Shown: piece after piece, positions 30,114 to 40,767 of the stretch
Layout of the letters: each line of letters opens with the position of its first letter
Position numbering within the stretch: the stretch's first letter is position 1
Origin: Minisyncoccota bacterium
GTDB lineage: Bacteria > Patescibacteriota > Microgenomatia > UBA1400 > PJMF01
Direction of reading: 5' to 3'
DNA: 64,000 bases
Assembly (NCBI GenBank): GCA_018657765.1
Contig: JABHWM010000018.1
Coordinates: 124,001-188,000 of the forward strand
Position numbers and translations under genes: made by a program
The notes under the pieces: generated by a model
Seen by the model: only the letters and a program-made list of their open reading frames with translations
What the model was told of the DNA's origin: nothing
Database searches by the model: none

Positions 30114-31166
30114 TTAATTTGTATTAATATGAGCTACACCTTCACTCTGTGCTGCCACAGAAGAAATAGTAAACTGAGCATTTTTTTGAAATTCTTTAAT
30201 ATTTTCTGCACCAGAATAAGACATGGCACTTCGTAAACCACCAACTAAATCATTAATAATCATCTCAGCTGAGCCTTTATAAGGCATCATAGCCGTCACA
30301 CCTTCTGCACTACGGAACTCTCCAAGTTCAGAACCATTATCTTTCATATAATCTTCAGATGCTTGACCACGAATTTTTTTAAATCCAGCAATAGTTTCTC
30401 CAGGAGCCTCTTCTGTGCCTGCTAATATTGAACCAACCATAATAACTTTAGCGCCTGCAGCAATTGCCTTAGCAAAATCAGCAGGTTTACGAATACCTCC
30501 ATCAGCAATAACATCTAGACCAGAAGAAACAGTTTCGAAAACTGCTGATAACTGAGGAAAACCAGAGCCAGCTACTAAACGAGTAATACACATACCACCT
30601 CCACCAACACCTACTCTTGCAATTTTAATTCCCGCCTTTTTATAAGACAATGCTTGATCATAATTAATAATATTGCCAGCAATAACAGAAATTTTTAACT
30701 TACTTTGAATCTCAACAGCTGTTTTTACAATATTTTTCATACCGCCATGAGCTACATCTAATAGCAAGGATTTAGCACCGAGCTTTTTAAATTTAGTTGC
30801 ATCTTTTAAAGCATTTTTTAATCCAATTGAATAAACAGCATCTATTTTTTTATTTTGTAAACGCTCACAAGAAGCTAAAGCTTCATTGATAAATACTCTA
30901 GGCATAAAGGTCAAACCACCAATTCGGTGCATTAATTTGGCCATTTTTTCACCACTAACAGTATCCATTGGGGCTGTTACAATCGGCTTTTTCAAATTAA
31001 ATGAACCAAACTTTACTGATACATCAGTTTCCTTCCTAGAACCTATCTTGGTCATTGATTGAGGAACTAATAAAACATCATCATAAGTAAGGCTAGCTGG
31101 ATGAACATTACTGAGTTTAGGCCAAGCTTCTGTTTTTCCTAAGGAATGATAAAAATTAAAAGACAT
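30114..31166 (-). CDS. IMP dehydrogenase/GMP reductase family protein lacking CBS domains
   Basis: [47 protein letters not shown]; 350 aa. Confidence 0.88.
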   Translation of the reverse strand: MSFNFYHSLGKTEAWPKLSNVHPASLTYDDVLLVPQSMTKIGSRKETDVSVKFGSFNLKKPIVTAPMDTVSGEKMAKLMHRIGGLTFMPRVFINEALASCERLQNKKIDAVYSIGLKNALKDATKFKKLGAKSLLLDVAHGGMKNIVKTAVEIQSKLKISVIAGNIINYDQALSYKKAGIKIARVGVGGGGMCITRLVAGSGFPQLSAVFETVSSGLDVIADGGIRKPADFAKAIAAGAKVIMVGSILAGTEEAPGETIAGFKKIRGQASEDYMKDNGSELGEFRSAEGVTAMMPYKGSAEMIINDLVGGLRSAMSYSGAENIKEFQKNAQFTISSVAAQSEGVAHINTN

Positions 31167-31238
31167 TAGTAAACAGTATAAAAGAAATTAAATTAAAAAA
31201 TAAGGAGACAAAATAAAGTGAGGTATTAGAACCTATTT

Positions 31239-31346
31239 TTACTCAATAATTAAATTAATAGCATCATTGTCACTATAAAACACTCTTCCTTTTTCATCAG
31301 ATTGAGCATGAGTGTGGAGATTGTGGGTCTCATTACTACTTGACAT
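31239..31346 (-). CDS. 35-aa putative mini-protein
   Basis: MSSSNETHNLHTHAQSDEKGRVFYSDNDAINLIIE; weak start context. Confidence 0.3.
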   Translation of the reverse strand: MSSSNETHNLHTHAQSDEKGRVFYSDNDAINLIIE

Positions 31347-31543
31347 ATTTACCTTTTTTTACTTAATGATTTAATCATATTATATATTAAAAAAACTACC
31401 GAATAGATCTTCTCTTCTTTGTTGCGAATGTGGGACGATATCCGAACCTGGGTTATGGGACAAAGTAAGTTTGTTCTCCCCAAGTTGGAAATAGAAGTAT
31501 CAAATAATAATGAATATTAGATTTGGAGAAATTCACTAAACTC

Positions 31544-32173
31544 TCAGCTAATTGGAGTATAGAAAAAACCATACTTATAAATAAATGAGGCATATTTTCT
31601 CCTTGTTGGGAGGCTTTTGCTTTTTATATGCTCATAACATTTTTTACCAGCCTTACGAATATCACCAAACATTCCATTTAGATTAAACTCCCATTTTTTG
31701 TCTTTTTTAGAATATCTCATTGAACCTAAAAATCCATGAGGGACTGCTCTATTATCACCAAGATGGTACTGATGAACCATTCCATTCCTTAAATTCCACA
31801 AAGCATCCACTTTACTATAGTTGAGTTCAAACCATCTTTTTGCTGACCACCTGAAATAATTTCTAGATTGATTTCTAGGAATTATTTTTGGTTTTTTCAT
31901 AATTCTTGCCAATAAATCAATAACTGTGCAGTATAGAAGAATTGCTGTAAATGAAGGCAAATTATTTATTAATGTTTTGGCGTCTCTTTTTGAAAAATTA
32001 AATGGATCTTTTTCAAACCCTGCACCTCTTAAAAATAAAAAGTCTTTCTTTGCAGCTAAATAGACACTTTTTCTAAAATTTCCACTTGGAGTAATACCAC
32101 CATCTTTAATAAAAAATTCTTTTAAAATATTATCTGTTTGGTCTAAAGGAACTAACACAATGTTATTTGACAT
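31544..32173 (-). CDS. Hypothetical protein with HEPN-like RNxxVH motif
   Basis: LWNLRNGMVHQYHLGDNRAVPHGFLG. Confidence 0.5.
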   Translation of the reverse strand: MSNNIVLVPLDQTDNILKEFFIKDGGITPSGNFRKSVYLAAKKDFLFLRGAGFEKDPFNFSKRDAKTLINNLPSFTAILLYCTVIDLLARIMKKPKIIPRNQSRNYFRWSAKRWFELNYSKVDALWNLRNGMVHQYHLGDNRAVPHGFLGSMRYSKKDKKWEFNLNGMFGDIRKAGKKCYEHIKSKSLPTRRKYASFIYKYGFFYTPIS

Positions 32174-32824
32174 AACTCAACTTACAAAACAAATTTATCT
32201 TGATTATTAATTTCTTCATGTATTTTACTAATCATCTTCTCACAACTACAAGTTGGTAAACCCAAATCAGTGAGTTCCTTTTCGTCTTTTTCTTGTAGTG
32301 ACATTATCATTTGTTTATCAAACAAATAGTATAACTCTTACAAGACTAGATACTAGTCTGATACTACCTTCCACAAAACTCAAACGATACTCTTATTGAG
32401 AATAAATCAATGTGAATACTGTCCCACCCCTCTGTGGTGAAAAGATAGTAAAGCCCAAGCTTTATTTGTATAAGTAGCTTTATGTAATGATAAAAAAATC
32501 CTTGAATAAATTAAGAAAATCATATTTATATAAATAGTGGGGGTGTTTTTTGTGTGTATATAAAAATAAGGTATATTGTTATCTAGAATAAGTGTAAATA
32601 CAAATTTAACAAATAACATACTCCTTTTTACCTTACAATTCCTTTTTTTAAAAAAAGGTATAGTAGTTTACTGAGTACTCTTATGTGTAGTCTATGTAGT
32701 AAAAGTAAACTACCATTAGTAATTCATTTGTTAAACTTAAATAGGTAGCTTATTAAATAAATTCCTGTTTGTAATTTAGCATTTTTTACTTATATATCAG
32801 TATTTATTTATGTTTTAGCTGATT

Positions 32825-33532
32825 TTATGAGTATAAAACTTTATTTAGAATTTCATCACTACTTAAAATATAACCAGGTCTTGTAAAATCACTATTAATG
32901 TATGTTTCATCTTTACTCATTTTGTTAAGTGCTTCTATCAATTTGTTTAAGCTATAACCATTTCTGATTATTTTTATAAAGTTTTTGAAGTTTCCTTCTG
33001 TTTTTCTATAATTAGTTTTAAATAAAATATTAAAAGTTTCTAGGTATTTAGTAAATTCTTTAATATAAATCAAATTATCATTTTTTTTTAAAACATGAGC
33101 TTTTTGTTTTTTTTGAAGCTCTTTTTCTGCTTGTTCACATACATCTGAAATAACATTTTTAGTTTTAGTTCTGTTTAAAATATAAAATGTAACTCTATCT
33201 TTGTCAGTGTAATAGTCAAATAATGAGTTTTCTTTTTTAATTTGATTACTAACACCAGCCCCTCTTTTAAAACCTATTTTTTTAATTACTTTTCTAATAA
33301 CTTTAGCACTCAGTCCTAAATCCTCTGTCCAGCTGTCCCCAGGTTGATATAATTTGTGGTTGCATGGTTCTAAAAATTTATAAAATTTACCATTATTTTT
33401 TTCATCCCAATACATTAATTGTTTTAGAAATATAGATCCTCCAATACTACCAGTAATTTTATTTAATTCTTTTTTATATGGAATAATACGTCCAAGTTTA
33501 GTTAAGCTTTCTTGTTTTAATGATTTTTTCAT
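32825..33532 (-). CDS. Replication-initiation/HTH-like protein typical of phage or plasmid
   Basis: GSIGGSIFLKQLMYWDEKNNGKFYKF...SWTEDLGLSAKVIRKVIKKIGFKRG winged-helix-like; ATG at 33532 preferred over the TTG at 33553 used in the track. Confidence 0.55.
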   Translation of the reverse strand: MKKSLKQESLTKLGRIIPYKKELNKITGSIGGSIFLKQLMYWDEKNNGKFYKFLEPCNHKLYQPGDSWTEDLGLSAKVIRKVIKKIGFKRGAGVSNQIKKENSLFDYYTDKDRVTFYILNRTKTKNVISDVCEQAEKELQKKQKAHVLKKNDNLIYIKEFTKYLETFNILFKTNYRKTEGNFKNFIKIIRNGYSLNKLIEALNKMSKDETYINSDFTRPGYILSSDEILNKVLYS

Positions 33533-33701
33533 TATAGTTTTTCTATTTTTCAATTCCCAAAGGGAATCTCTCTAAAGTGACCGACTAAGAAAACTTTAAA
33601 GAGATTACCTTCAGATATAAATTTGGTTTTAGAAGTTAGTCGATACTTGTTTATTTTACAAATTAACTAACTAAGATAGGAGAAGTCAAGAATTACTTTT
33701 T

Positions 33702-33944
33702 TTAAATATTTTTCATAATTTCAATTGCTTGCAATACTGCTACAACTGCAGTGATAACAGTCAACCAAAATAATCTTGTGTTAAGTTTTCCATTTTGCTT
33801 ATCAAGATCAATTATTTTTTTCTGTAGGTTTCTTATTGCTTGAATTGTATGGACTTGCGCCTGTCCCAATGCTGGTCCACGACTTGACTGGTAAGGACTA
33901 GAGACACCTTTTGATAATTTTTGCAAGTCTTTATCTAATTTCAT
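33702..33944 (-). CDS. Small coiled-coil/TM hypothetical protein
   Basis: 80 aa, coiled coil then C-terminal hydrophobic helix; 8 bp downstream of hsdR. Confidence 0.5.
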   Translation of the reverse strand: MKLDKDLQKLSKGVSSPYQSSRGPALGQAQVHTIQAIRNLQKKIIDLDKQNGKLNTRLFWLTVITAVVAVLQAIEIMKNI

Positions 33945-33952
33945 ATGAATAA

Positions 33953-36781
33953 CTACATCCCCTCAATAAAAGTTTCTACAAATTTCACAATTTTACTTCT
34001 TACCTTACCAATAATAGTTTTTCTTTCAAGAATAGTGGGTGGGACTTTTAGAACACTTTCCACTTCATCGTTAAGTGGTTTTCTTTTGGTAAACAAATAG
34101 TTACTTACAACGTCTTGCACTTTTTCTGCTGTTAACCCTTCTTCTTTACACAATTTATCAAATGCATTTTTCTGCTCACCATCCCAATACTGATCAAATA
34201 CTCCATCGATATCAGATTTATCCTCAATGTGAGGTAAGTTATTCTCAATAAATTTCTCTATTAACTCTTTTTTACTCCTCAGCTCAACATCTCCACTAAT
34301 AAGATTTAATATCACTTTCTTTTGCTTGGCTTTTTCTGCTTCATTTAATCCTTGGAGGCTGGCTAGTAATCGCAGAATATAGACAACATTAATCTCATCT
34401 CTATGAATAAGCTCTAACTCAAAGTCAACATCATCTAGTATTGAAACAATTTCTTTTTCGTTATCTCCTTTTACCTTGTCATAAATATCTAGATATTTAC
34501 TTTTATAATCCTCAAAGCTTTGCTCACTCATTTCTAGATCAGCAAAGGTGAAATCAGAGAAAGATTGTAATATATTTCTAATCCGCATTAGCTCTCTAAA
34601 TGCTCTAACAAACTGCAGCTCATCATCTTCAGTTACTAGATCATTTACACTATCTACAGTTGGAACTATCTCAAGCATTAATTCATGAGCGATATTAAAC
34701 CTTCCGACATAGTCTTCGTATGGCTTCATGAAAATAACTTCTTTTGCATCTTTATTGGAAAAAAGAGCAATGGCTTGATCAGTAGCTTTTTTGAGATTAC
34801 GAAAGCAGACAATATTACCTTGAGACTTGCGTTCATTTAGGATTCTATTGGTTCTAGAATAGGCTTGAATTAAACCATGATATTTAAGATTTTTATCTAC
34901 ATAAATGGTATTAAGTGTTTTGCTATCAAAACCAGTTAAAAACATATTAACTACTAATAAGACGTCAATTTTCCTTGTTTTGACTTTTTTAGCAATATCT
35001 CGATAATAGTTGTAAAAAGATTGACTATCTTTGGTGGAAAATTTTGAGCCAAACATCTGATTGTAGTCATCGATGAACTCATCTAGTTTTTCTCTAGTAT
35101 GAACATTGACATTTTTTGTATCCATATCAAGTTCGTCTGGGATAAAACCATTAGCATCTTTATCATCTTGATTTGCTGTATATGAAAATATTGTGGCAAC
35201 TTTGAGATTATGTCCTCCCAACTTTTTCTTTGATTTGAATAGCTCGTAGTATTTGATTAAGGTGTCAACGCTACTCACACAGAAAATAGAGGTAAATTCT
35301 TTGGCTTTAGTTTTCCTATCATGATTGGCAATAATGTAGTCCGATATTTTCTCCAATCTATCTGGCGAATCCATTAACTCTCTGGTATCAATACCTTCAA
35401 CTTCGATATTTACGTTATTTTTACTACCTTCTTTTTGCTTGTATTTACCGACATACTCAATTGAGAACTTAAGCACATTCTCATCTCTAATGGCGTCAGT
35501 AATGACGTATTGATGTAATCTATCTCCAAACAACTCTTTAGTAGTACGCTTACCCATTTCGTTTTTGACTGCGTTATCAGCAAATATTGGAGTACCTGTA
35601 AATCCAAAAAGTTGGATGTTGTCAAAATATTCCTTGATTCGTTTGTGAGTTTCTCCAAATTGACTTCTGTGACACTCATCAAAGATAAAAATCATCTTTT
35701 TGTCTTTGAGTTTATCCATCTTTCCTAGGTAATGACGCTTGCTGATAGCGGTATTTAGTTTTTGGATGGTGGTAACTATTAGCTTAGTATCATCAGAAAA
35801 CTGTTTAACTAAAGACTTAGTGTTATTAGTACCGTCAACACTGCCTTTGGAGAAATTATTAAATTCTACAGTAGTTTGATAATCCAAGTCTTTTCTATCT
35901 ACTACAAAAACAACCTTATGAACTCCTGGGATATCCATAAGTATTTGACTGGTTTTGAATGAAGTTAATGTTTTTCCACTACCAGTAGTGTGCCAGATAT
36001 ATCCATTAGCATTGCTGTTTTTGACTTTGTCGATAATTGCCTCAGTTGCGTAATATTGATAAGGACGAAGTACCATCAAAATTTTATCTGCTGTTGCTAG
36101 CACCACATACTTGGTAATCATCTTAGAAAGATGGCAGGGTTCTAAGAATTCAAAAGTGAAATCTTCTAGTCTAGTAATAGCTTTATTATTTACATCTGCC
36201 CAGAAAAAAGTTTGTTTGAATGACTGGTGTCGATTATTGGCGTAGTACTTGGTATTTACGCCATTGCTAATAACAAAAATCTGAATGTATTGAAATAATC
36301 CGTAGGATGAGCCAAAGGAATGGCGCTGGTATCTATTAATCTGATTAAAGGCCTGCCTGAGTTCAACTCCACGACGTTTAAGCTCTATTTGCACCAACGG
36401 CAATCCATTGATGAGGATAGTGACATCGTAACGATTCTTGTATGAGCCCTCTTGCGAAACTTGGCTAGTTACTTGAAATCCATTCTGACACCATTCATCT
36501 TTATTGATGAATTCAAGATAAATACTTTTGCCATCATCTTTAGTTAACTGCATTCTATCTCGAAGAATTTGAGCTCTCTCAAAGATTGTGCTTTTGTCTA
36601 AGTGATTGAGGACTTTGGAAAACTCGTTATCTGTAAGGTCAATTTTATTGTGTTTTTCTAGTTGCGACTTAAGATTATTTAGAATATCTTTTTCACTACT
36701 AATGGTGACATAAGAATATCCCAACCCTTCAAGCTGTTTTACAAATTTGTTTTCTAGTAGTTGTTCAGATTGTGTTGTCAT
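33953..36781 (-). CDS. hsdR: Type I restriction enzyme R subunit
   Basis: N-terminal nuclease segment (LVQIELKRRGVELRQAFNQI), HTTGSGKTLTSFKTSQIL, FDECHRSQFGE, SF2 motifs. Confidence 0.97.
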   Translation of the reverse strand: MTTQSEQLLENKFVKQLEGLGYSYVTISSEKDILNNLKSQLEKHNKIDLTDNEFSKVLNHLDKSTIFERAQILRDRMQLTKDDGKSIYLEFINKDEWCQNGFQVTSQVSQEGSYKNRYDVTILINGLPLVQIELKRRGVELRQAFNQINRYQRHSFGSSYGLFQYIQIFVISNGVNTKYYANNRHQSFKQTFFWADVNNKAITRLEDFTFEFLEPCHLSKMITKYVVLATADKILMVLRPYQYYATEAIIDKVKNSNANGYIWHTTGSGKTLTSFKTSQILMDIPGVHKVVFVVDRKDLDYQTTVEFNNFSKGSVDGTNNTKSLVKQFSDDTKLIVTTIQKLNTAISKRHYLGKMDKLKDKKMIFIFDECHRSQFGETHKRIKEYFDNIQLFGFTGTPIFADNAVKNEMGKRTTKELFGDRLHQYVITDAIRDENVLKFSIEYVGKYKQKEGSKNNVNIEVEGIDTRELMDSPDRLEKISDYIIANHDRKTKAKEFTSIFCVSSVDTLIKYYELFKSKKKLGGHNLKVATIFSYTANQDDKDANGFIPDELDMDTKNVNVHTREKLDEFIDDYNQMFGSKFSTKDSQSFYNYYRDIAKKVKTRKIDVLLVVNMFLTGFDSKTLNTIYVDKNLKYHGLIQAYSRTNRILNERKSQGNIVCFRNLKKATDQAIALFSNKDAKEVIFMKPYEDYVGRFNIAHELMLEIVPTVDSVNDLVTEDDELQFVRAFRELMRIRNILQSFSDFTFADLEMSEQSFEDYKSKYLDIYDKVKGDNEKEIVSILDDVDFELELIHRDEINVVYILRLLASLQGLNEAEKAKQKKVILNLISGDVELRSKKELIEKFIENNLPHIEDKSDIDGVFDQYWDGEQKNAFDKLCKEEGLTAEKVQDVVSNYLFTKRKPLNDEVESVLKVPPTILERKTIIGKVRSKIVKFVETFIEGM

Positions 36782-36786
36782 ATTTT

Positions 36787-37617
36787 CTATTTTCCAGTAA
36801 ATTTATTTAGTTCCATCAATTTTGCTCCACGTTCTTCAATAATTTTTTTTACATTTAATATATCAGCTTTGAACTGTTTCTTGTCTTTACGAAAATCATC
36901 TATCCATTCAGATACTCTCAGTAAATGCGCATGCTTTACCAATTTTTCCAGGTCTCTAACAGATAGAAAAAGTGCTCCACTTTCTCCTTTAGACGCTAGC
37001 ATGTTGTTAATATTTTCTTCTTCTTCAGATTCTGTAAAATTGACTATAAAATTATCTGGCAAAGAAAAAAAGTGGACTAAGCTGTTTCTCAATTTTCTAA
37101 AGTCTTGTGATTTTATTTTGGATAACTTCTCTTCTTTAAATTTAAAGTGAACGTTTTTTTTATTAAATACATAAGAATTTAAAAAAGCTATAGCTTTCTC
37201 ATAATTCATCATGTATTTTTGAATCGTTTTTTCATTGCTGGTTTTATTTTTATAAGCAATATCTAAGGCAAACAATACTTCAAGTGATGACATTAGCACT
37301 ATCATTTGAGATCTAATCATTGGTTGTTGTGTAAACTTTTCAGCAATAACATTAAGACTATTACCAGATGGTATTTTGAATTTTTCTTTTTTAATCTCAG
37401 GCTCATATTTTTCTAATCTAATAACCAAATCTTTAATTATTTTTAGTAAATCAGAATAGCCTCTATTAATCTCAAATAATTTACTGTTAATCTCTAAGAT
37501 TGATGTTACTTCTTGTTCAATTTGACTTAAAAAATGAAAAACGAGAACTAGATTGGGGGAAACGTGAATTTTTTCTCCGTCAAATTCGATATGTGTACTT
37601 TTATTTTGCTTTTTCAT
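36787..37617 (-). CDS. HEPN-like protein encoded between hsdS and hsdR
   Basis: 276 aa alpha-helical; DFRKLRNSLVHFFSLP (R-x4-H); abuts hsdS, 5 bp from hsdR. Confidence 0.6.
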   Translation of the reverse strand: MKKQNKSTHIEFDGEKIHVSPNLVLVFHFLSQIEQEVTSILEINSKLFEINRGYSDLLKIIKDLVIRLEKYEPEIKKEKFKIPSGNSLNVIAEKFTQQPMIRSQMIVLMSSLEVLFALDIAYKNKTSNEKTIQKYMMNYEKAIAFLNSYVFNKKNVHFKFKEEKLSKIKSQDFRKLRNSLVHFFSLPDNFIVNFTESEEEENINNMLASKGESGALFLSVRDLEKLVKHAHLLRVSEWIDDFRKDKKQFKADILNVKKIIEERGAKLMELNKFTGK

Positions 37618-38790
37618 TTATACAAACATCTGCTGCAGCAGACCTTTCTTAAATTTAGTAGCTTGATCTAATAAGCCATTAGTTCTAGTTATTTTGCTAT
37701 CAACCTCAGATAAAAATGATGCTATTTTTTTTTGTTCATCTAAACTTGAAACTTTAACTTTGATAGTCTCAAAAAAATCCACAACACTCATGTTGAGCAA
37801 ACCATGATTTCTTGCGCCTTCCTGAGCAATTTTATATATTTCATGGTTTAGTTGTCCACTTTCAAAGTACTGTTCAAAAAAACTAGCCGATGACTTTTCA
37901 TCATCTAACTTAAAACAAATATATAAGGTTGAAACAACTCCCTTTTTATATTTATTCATTAACTTAATTGCTCCCATTGGATAACCTTTAGAATAGCTTT
38001 TATTATATGCAAATTCATTTTTATTGAGCAAATAGTAGCCTGTGACATTTTTAGCGGCTACTGATTTATTAAAGTATTCTTTCTGATTAATTAATCCTTG
38101 TTTAGCAGATATTGTTAATACATTCTGATTATTTTCTATATTTTTACGAGTAACTCGTTTAAATATACTTCCTAGTTTTTTCTCCTCCCACTTAGGATAC
38201 TTACCCCCATTGTCATCTTTAAATTTCATCTCTTGATTAAAGATTTTTTGTATTACTCCCTTTTTATATTCTTTAAGGAGTTTTTTCTTTTTGGTAAGTT
38301 GTTCAATTTTATTGTCTACTGAGGTAAGGAATGAAGCTATTTTTTTTTGTTCTTTAGTATTTGCTATTGTGATATTTAATGACTTTAATTGTCCTCCAGT
38401 AATCAGGGGTTGACCTGATCCAAAGACTAATTTATTTAAGTTAAATTGAAGCAAATAATAATAAATAAAAAGTTTGTTAATCTCATTTTTTAAATTCAAA
38501 ACAAGAGTGTTATCAGTTACTCCAAATGATCCACTAACAACAGATAGCTTTCCTGCATTTGCACCTACTCTAGCAATTAGTATGTATGTTCCTTTAAATG
38601 ATGCATTTTTCAAGAAACCTATTTTTCCAGTTGATCCATATAGCTTGTATTGTCCAGAATTGGAGAACTTATCCTTACCAGATTGAATTGATTTAGATAT
38701 ATCTTCTAGTTTTACTATTTTCCACTCATCATTAAACTCAGAAAATCTTAAACTAGGAATTTTATTTGTCTTTATTGAATTATTTGTCAT
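37618..38790 (-). CDS. hsdS: Type I restriction enzyme specificity subunit
   Basis: Two TRD-conserved region repeats: KEQKKIASFLTSVDNKIEQLTKKKKLL and DEQKKIASFLSEVDSKITRTNGLL. Confidence 0.97.
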   Translation of the reverse strand: MTNNSIKTNKIPSLRFSEFNDEWKIVKLEDISKSIQSGKDKFSNSGQYKLYGSTGKIGFLKNASFKGTYILIARVGANAGKLSVVSGSFGVTDNTLVLNLKNEINKLFIYYYLLQFNLNKLVFGSGQPLITGGQLKSLNITIANTKEQKKIASFLTSVDNKIEQLTKKKKLLKEYKKGVIQKIFNQEMKFKDDNGGKYPKWEEKKLGSIFKRVTRKNIENNQNVLTISAKQGLINQKEYFNKSVAAKNVTGYYLLNKNEFAYNKSYSKGYPMGAIKLMNKYKKGVVSTLYICFKLDDEKSSASFFEQYFESGQLNHEIYKIAQEGARNHGLLNMSVVDFFETIKVKVSSLDEQKKIASFLSEVDSKITRTNGLLDQATKFKKGLLQQMFV

Positions 38791-40364
38791 TAAATAGGGG
38801 CTTCTATGCCTAATTCTTTACAATATTTCTCAATTTCTTTGTTTGTCTTTACCATTTTTTCATCAATTGATTTAATCTCTTTAGTAACTGCTTTTAAGTC
38901 AACAGGTTCTTCTTCTTCAAAAGTATCAACATATCTTGGAATGTTTAGGTTGTAGTCATTTTCTTTAACTTCATCCAGTGATGCTATATAGCTATATTTA
39001 TCTTCAGTCTTTCTTGCTTTATATGTTTCAATAATTTTATTTATATCTTTTTCTCTAAGAACATTTTGGCTCTTAGCTTTCTTAAAGTGTTGGCTTGCAT
39101 CAATAAACAAGATGTCTTTTTCATTCTCTCTACACTTTTTAAAAATTAAAATACAAGTTGGAATACTTGTGCCATAGAATATGTTGGATGGAAGTCCAAT
39201 TACAGCATCAAGGTAATTAAGATCTTCTATCAAATACTTTCTGATATGTCCTTCAGCTCCACCTCTAAAAAGAACACCATGGGGTAGTACTATAGCCATA
39301 GTTCCATTTTCAGACAGATGATGAATCATGTGTTGAGCAAAGGCAAAGTCAGCTTTGCTCTTTGGTGCTAATTTGCCATATTGACTAAACCTATCATCAT
39401 TACTCATAAGAGAAGGATTGGCGCTCCATTTGGCAGAGAAGGGAGGATTGGCAACAATAGCCTCAAATTTATGATCTAAGTGTTGAGGGTGCTCCAGAGT
39501 ATCTTCTTGGCGAATGTCAAACTTACTGTAATGCACATCGTGCATGATCATGTTCATTCTGGCTAAGTTATAGGTGGTTCTGTTTAATTCTTGCCCATAG
39601 AAATTTGAGACATCTTTGACCTCTCGTGCAACTCTGAGTAGCAGTGAACCAGAACCACAAGTGGGATCATATACAGACTTGAGCTTAGTTTTGCCCATGG
39701 TCACTAGTTTTGATAATATCTTTGATACTTCCTGAGGGGTGTAAAATTCTCCTGCTTTTTTACCAGCACCACTGGCAAATTTACCAATTAAATACTCATA
39801 AGCATCACCCAACACATCTGATTCGATATCTTCTAGCTTAAAATCAATTTGATCTAGATGAGCAAGAACTTTGGAAATTAGTGTGTTTTTGGCCTCTTCA
39901 GTTCTACCTAACTTAGTAGAAGTTAAATCAAGATCCTCAAAAAGATTGCCAAAATCATCTTCACTATCAGTACCCATAGTGCTTTGTTGAATTCTACTGA
40001 GAATAGCGGCTAAGTCATCAAGAATGAATTTGCTTTTGCCCTCTCTATTACCATTGCCACGATGAGCTATCTCACTGAATAATTCTGATGGTTTGAGGAA
40101 GTATCCCAACTTGTTGAGGGAGTCTTCTTTGACTGCCTCTAATATTTGCTTGTCTTTGTCGGTCTCTTCTTTAATATCTTTGTATTTGAAACCATCCTGT
40201 TTGAGAATCTTGTCAGCGTGAAGAGTCATTTTTTCTGATAAGTATTTGTAAAAGATAAAACCAAGGATATAGTCTCTGAACTCATCAGCATCCATCTTGC
40301 CGCGTAAGTCATTAGCAATGTTCCAAAGTTGTTTTTCTAACTGTTTTTTTTGATCTTGAGTCAT
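38790..40364 (-). CDS. hsdM: Type I restriction enzyme methyltransferase subunit
   Basis: GEFYTPQEVSKIL, YDPTCGSGSLLL, IVANPPFSAKW. Confidence 0.98.
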   Translation of the reverse strand: MTQDQKKQLEKQLWNIANDLRGKMDADEFRDYILGFIFYKYLSEKMTLHADKILKQDGFKYKDIKEETDKDKQILEAVKEDSLNKLGYFLKPSELFSEIAHRGNGNREGKSKFILDDLAAILSRIQQSTMGTDSEDDFGNLFEDLDLTSTKLGRTEEAKNTLISKVLAHLDQIDFKLEDIESDVLGDAYEYLIGKFASGAGKKAGEFYTPQEVSKILSKLVTMGKTKLKSVYDPTCGSGSLLLRVAREVKDVSNFYGQELNRTTYNLARMNMIMHDVHYSKFDIRQEDTLEHPQHLDHKFEAIVANPPFSAKWSANPSLMSNDDRFSQYGKLAPKSKADFAFAQHMIHHLSENGTMAIVLPHGVLFRGGAEGHIRKYLIEDLNYLDAVIGLPSNIFYGTSIPTCILIFKKCRENEKDILFIDASQHFKKAKSQNVLREKDINKIIETYKARKTEDKYSYIASLDEVKENDYNLNIPRYVDTFEEEEPVDLKAVTKEIKSIDEKMVKTNKEIEKYCKELGIEAPI

Positions 40365-40767
40365 ATTTTAATTCTACTTTTTTAAAAAATATATTTTGTT
40401 AGTGAATATTTAATTATAGTACATGATCAGTTCTTTGTTCAAATCAACCTAATGTCCTTTTGTCTAACTATTGTTTCGTCTTTTTATAGTGGAAAGGACT
40501 AACCATAGCTAAATGCTATAAAAACACGATGTTTATTATTAATTTTTACTTAAATATTCCAATGTACAATAATCGCTTATTTTATTTACAAAATCTATAT
40601 CTCAGAAAAACAAGTTGACTAATATAAAAAAATGATACCTGAGTGAATAGTCTTTCATATATGACTACCTCCCCTCTTGTATAAAAAAGACTAAAGCCTC
40701 TGCTCAAACTATAGAAATGACTTAGTTTATAACTAAATTTTTTATATGTTAAAAAAATAAATAAACC

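Noticed and set aside
31420-31465. tRNA-like string (GATATCCGAACCTGGG) near 31.43 kb
   Set aside because: No consistent T-stem or acceptor stem can be built; better explained as the element-side half of the attP dyad.
32407-32619. 70-aa minus-strand ORF
   Set aside because: Low-complexity AT-rich sequence, no SD or recognisable family.
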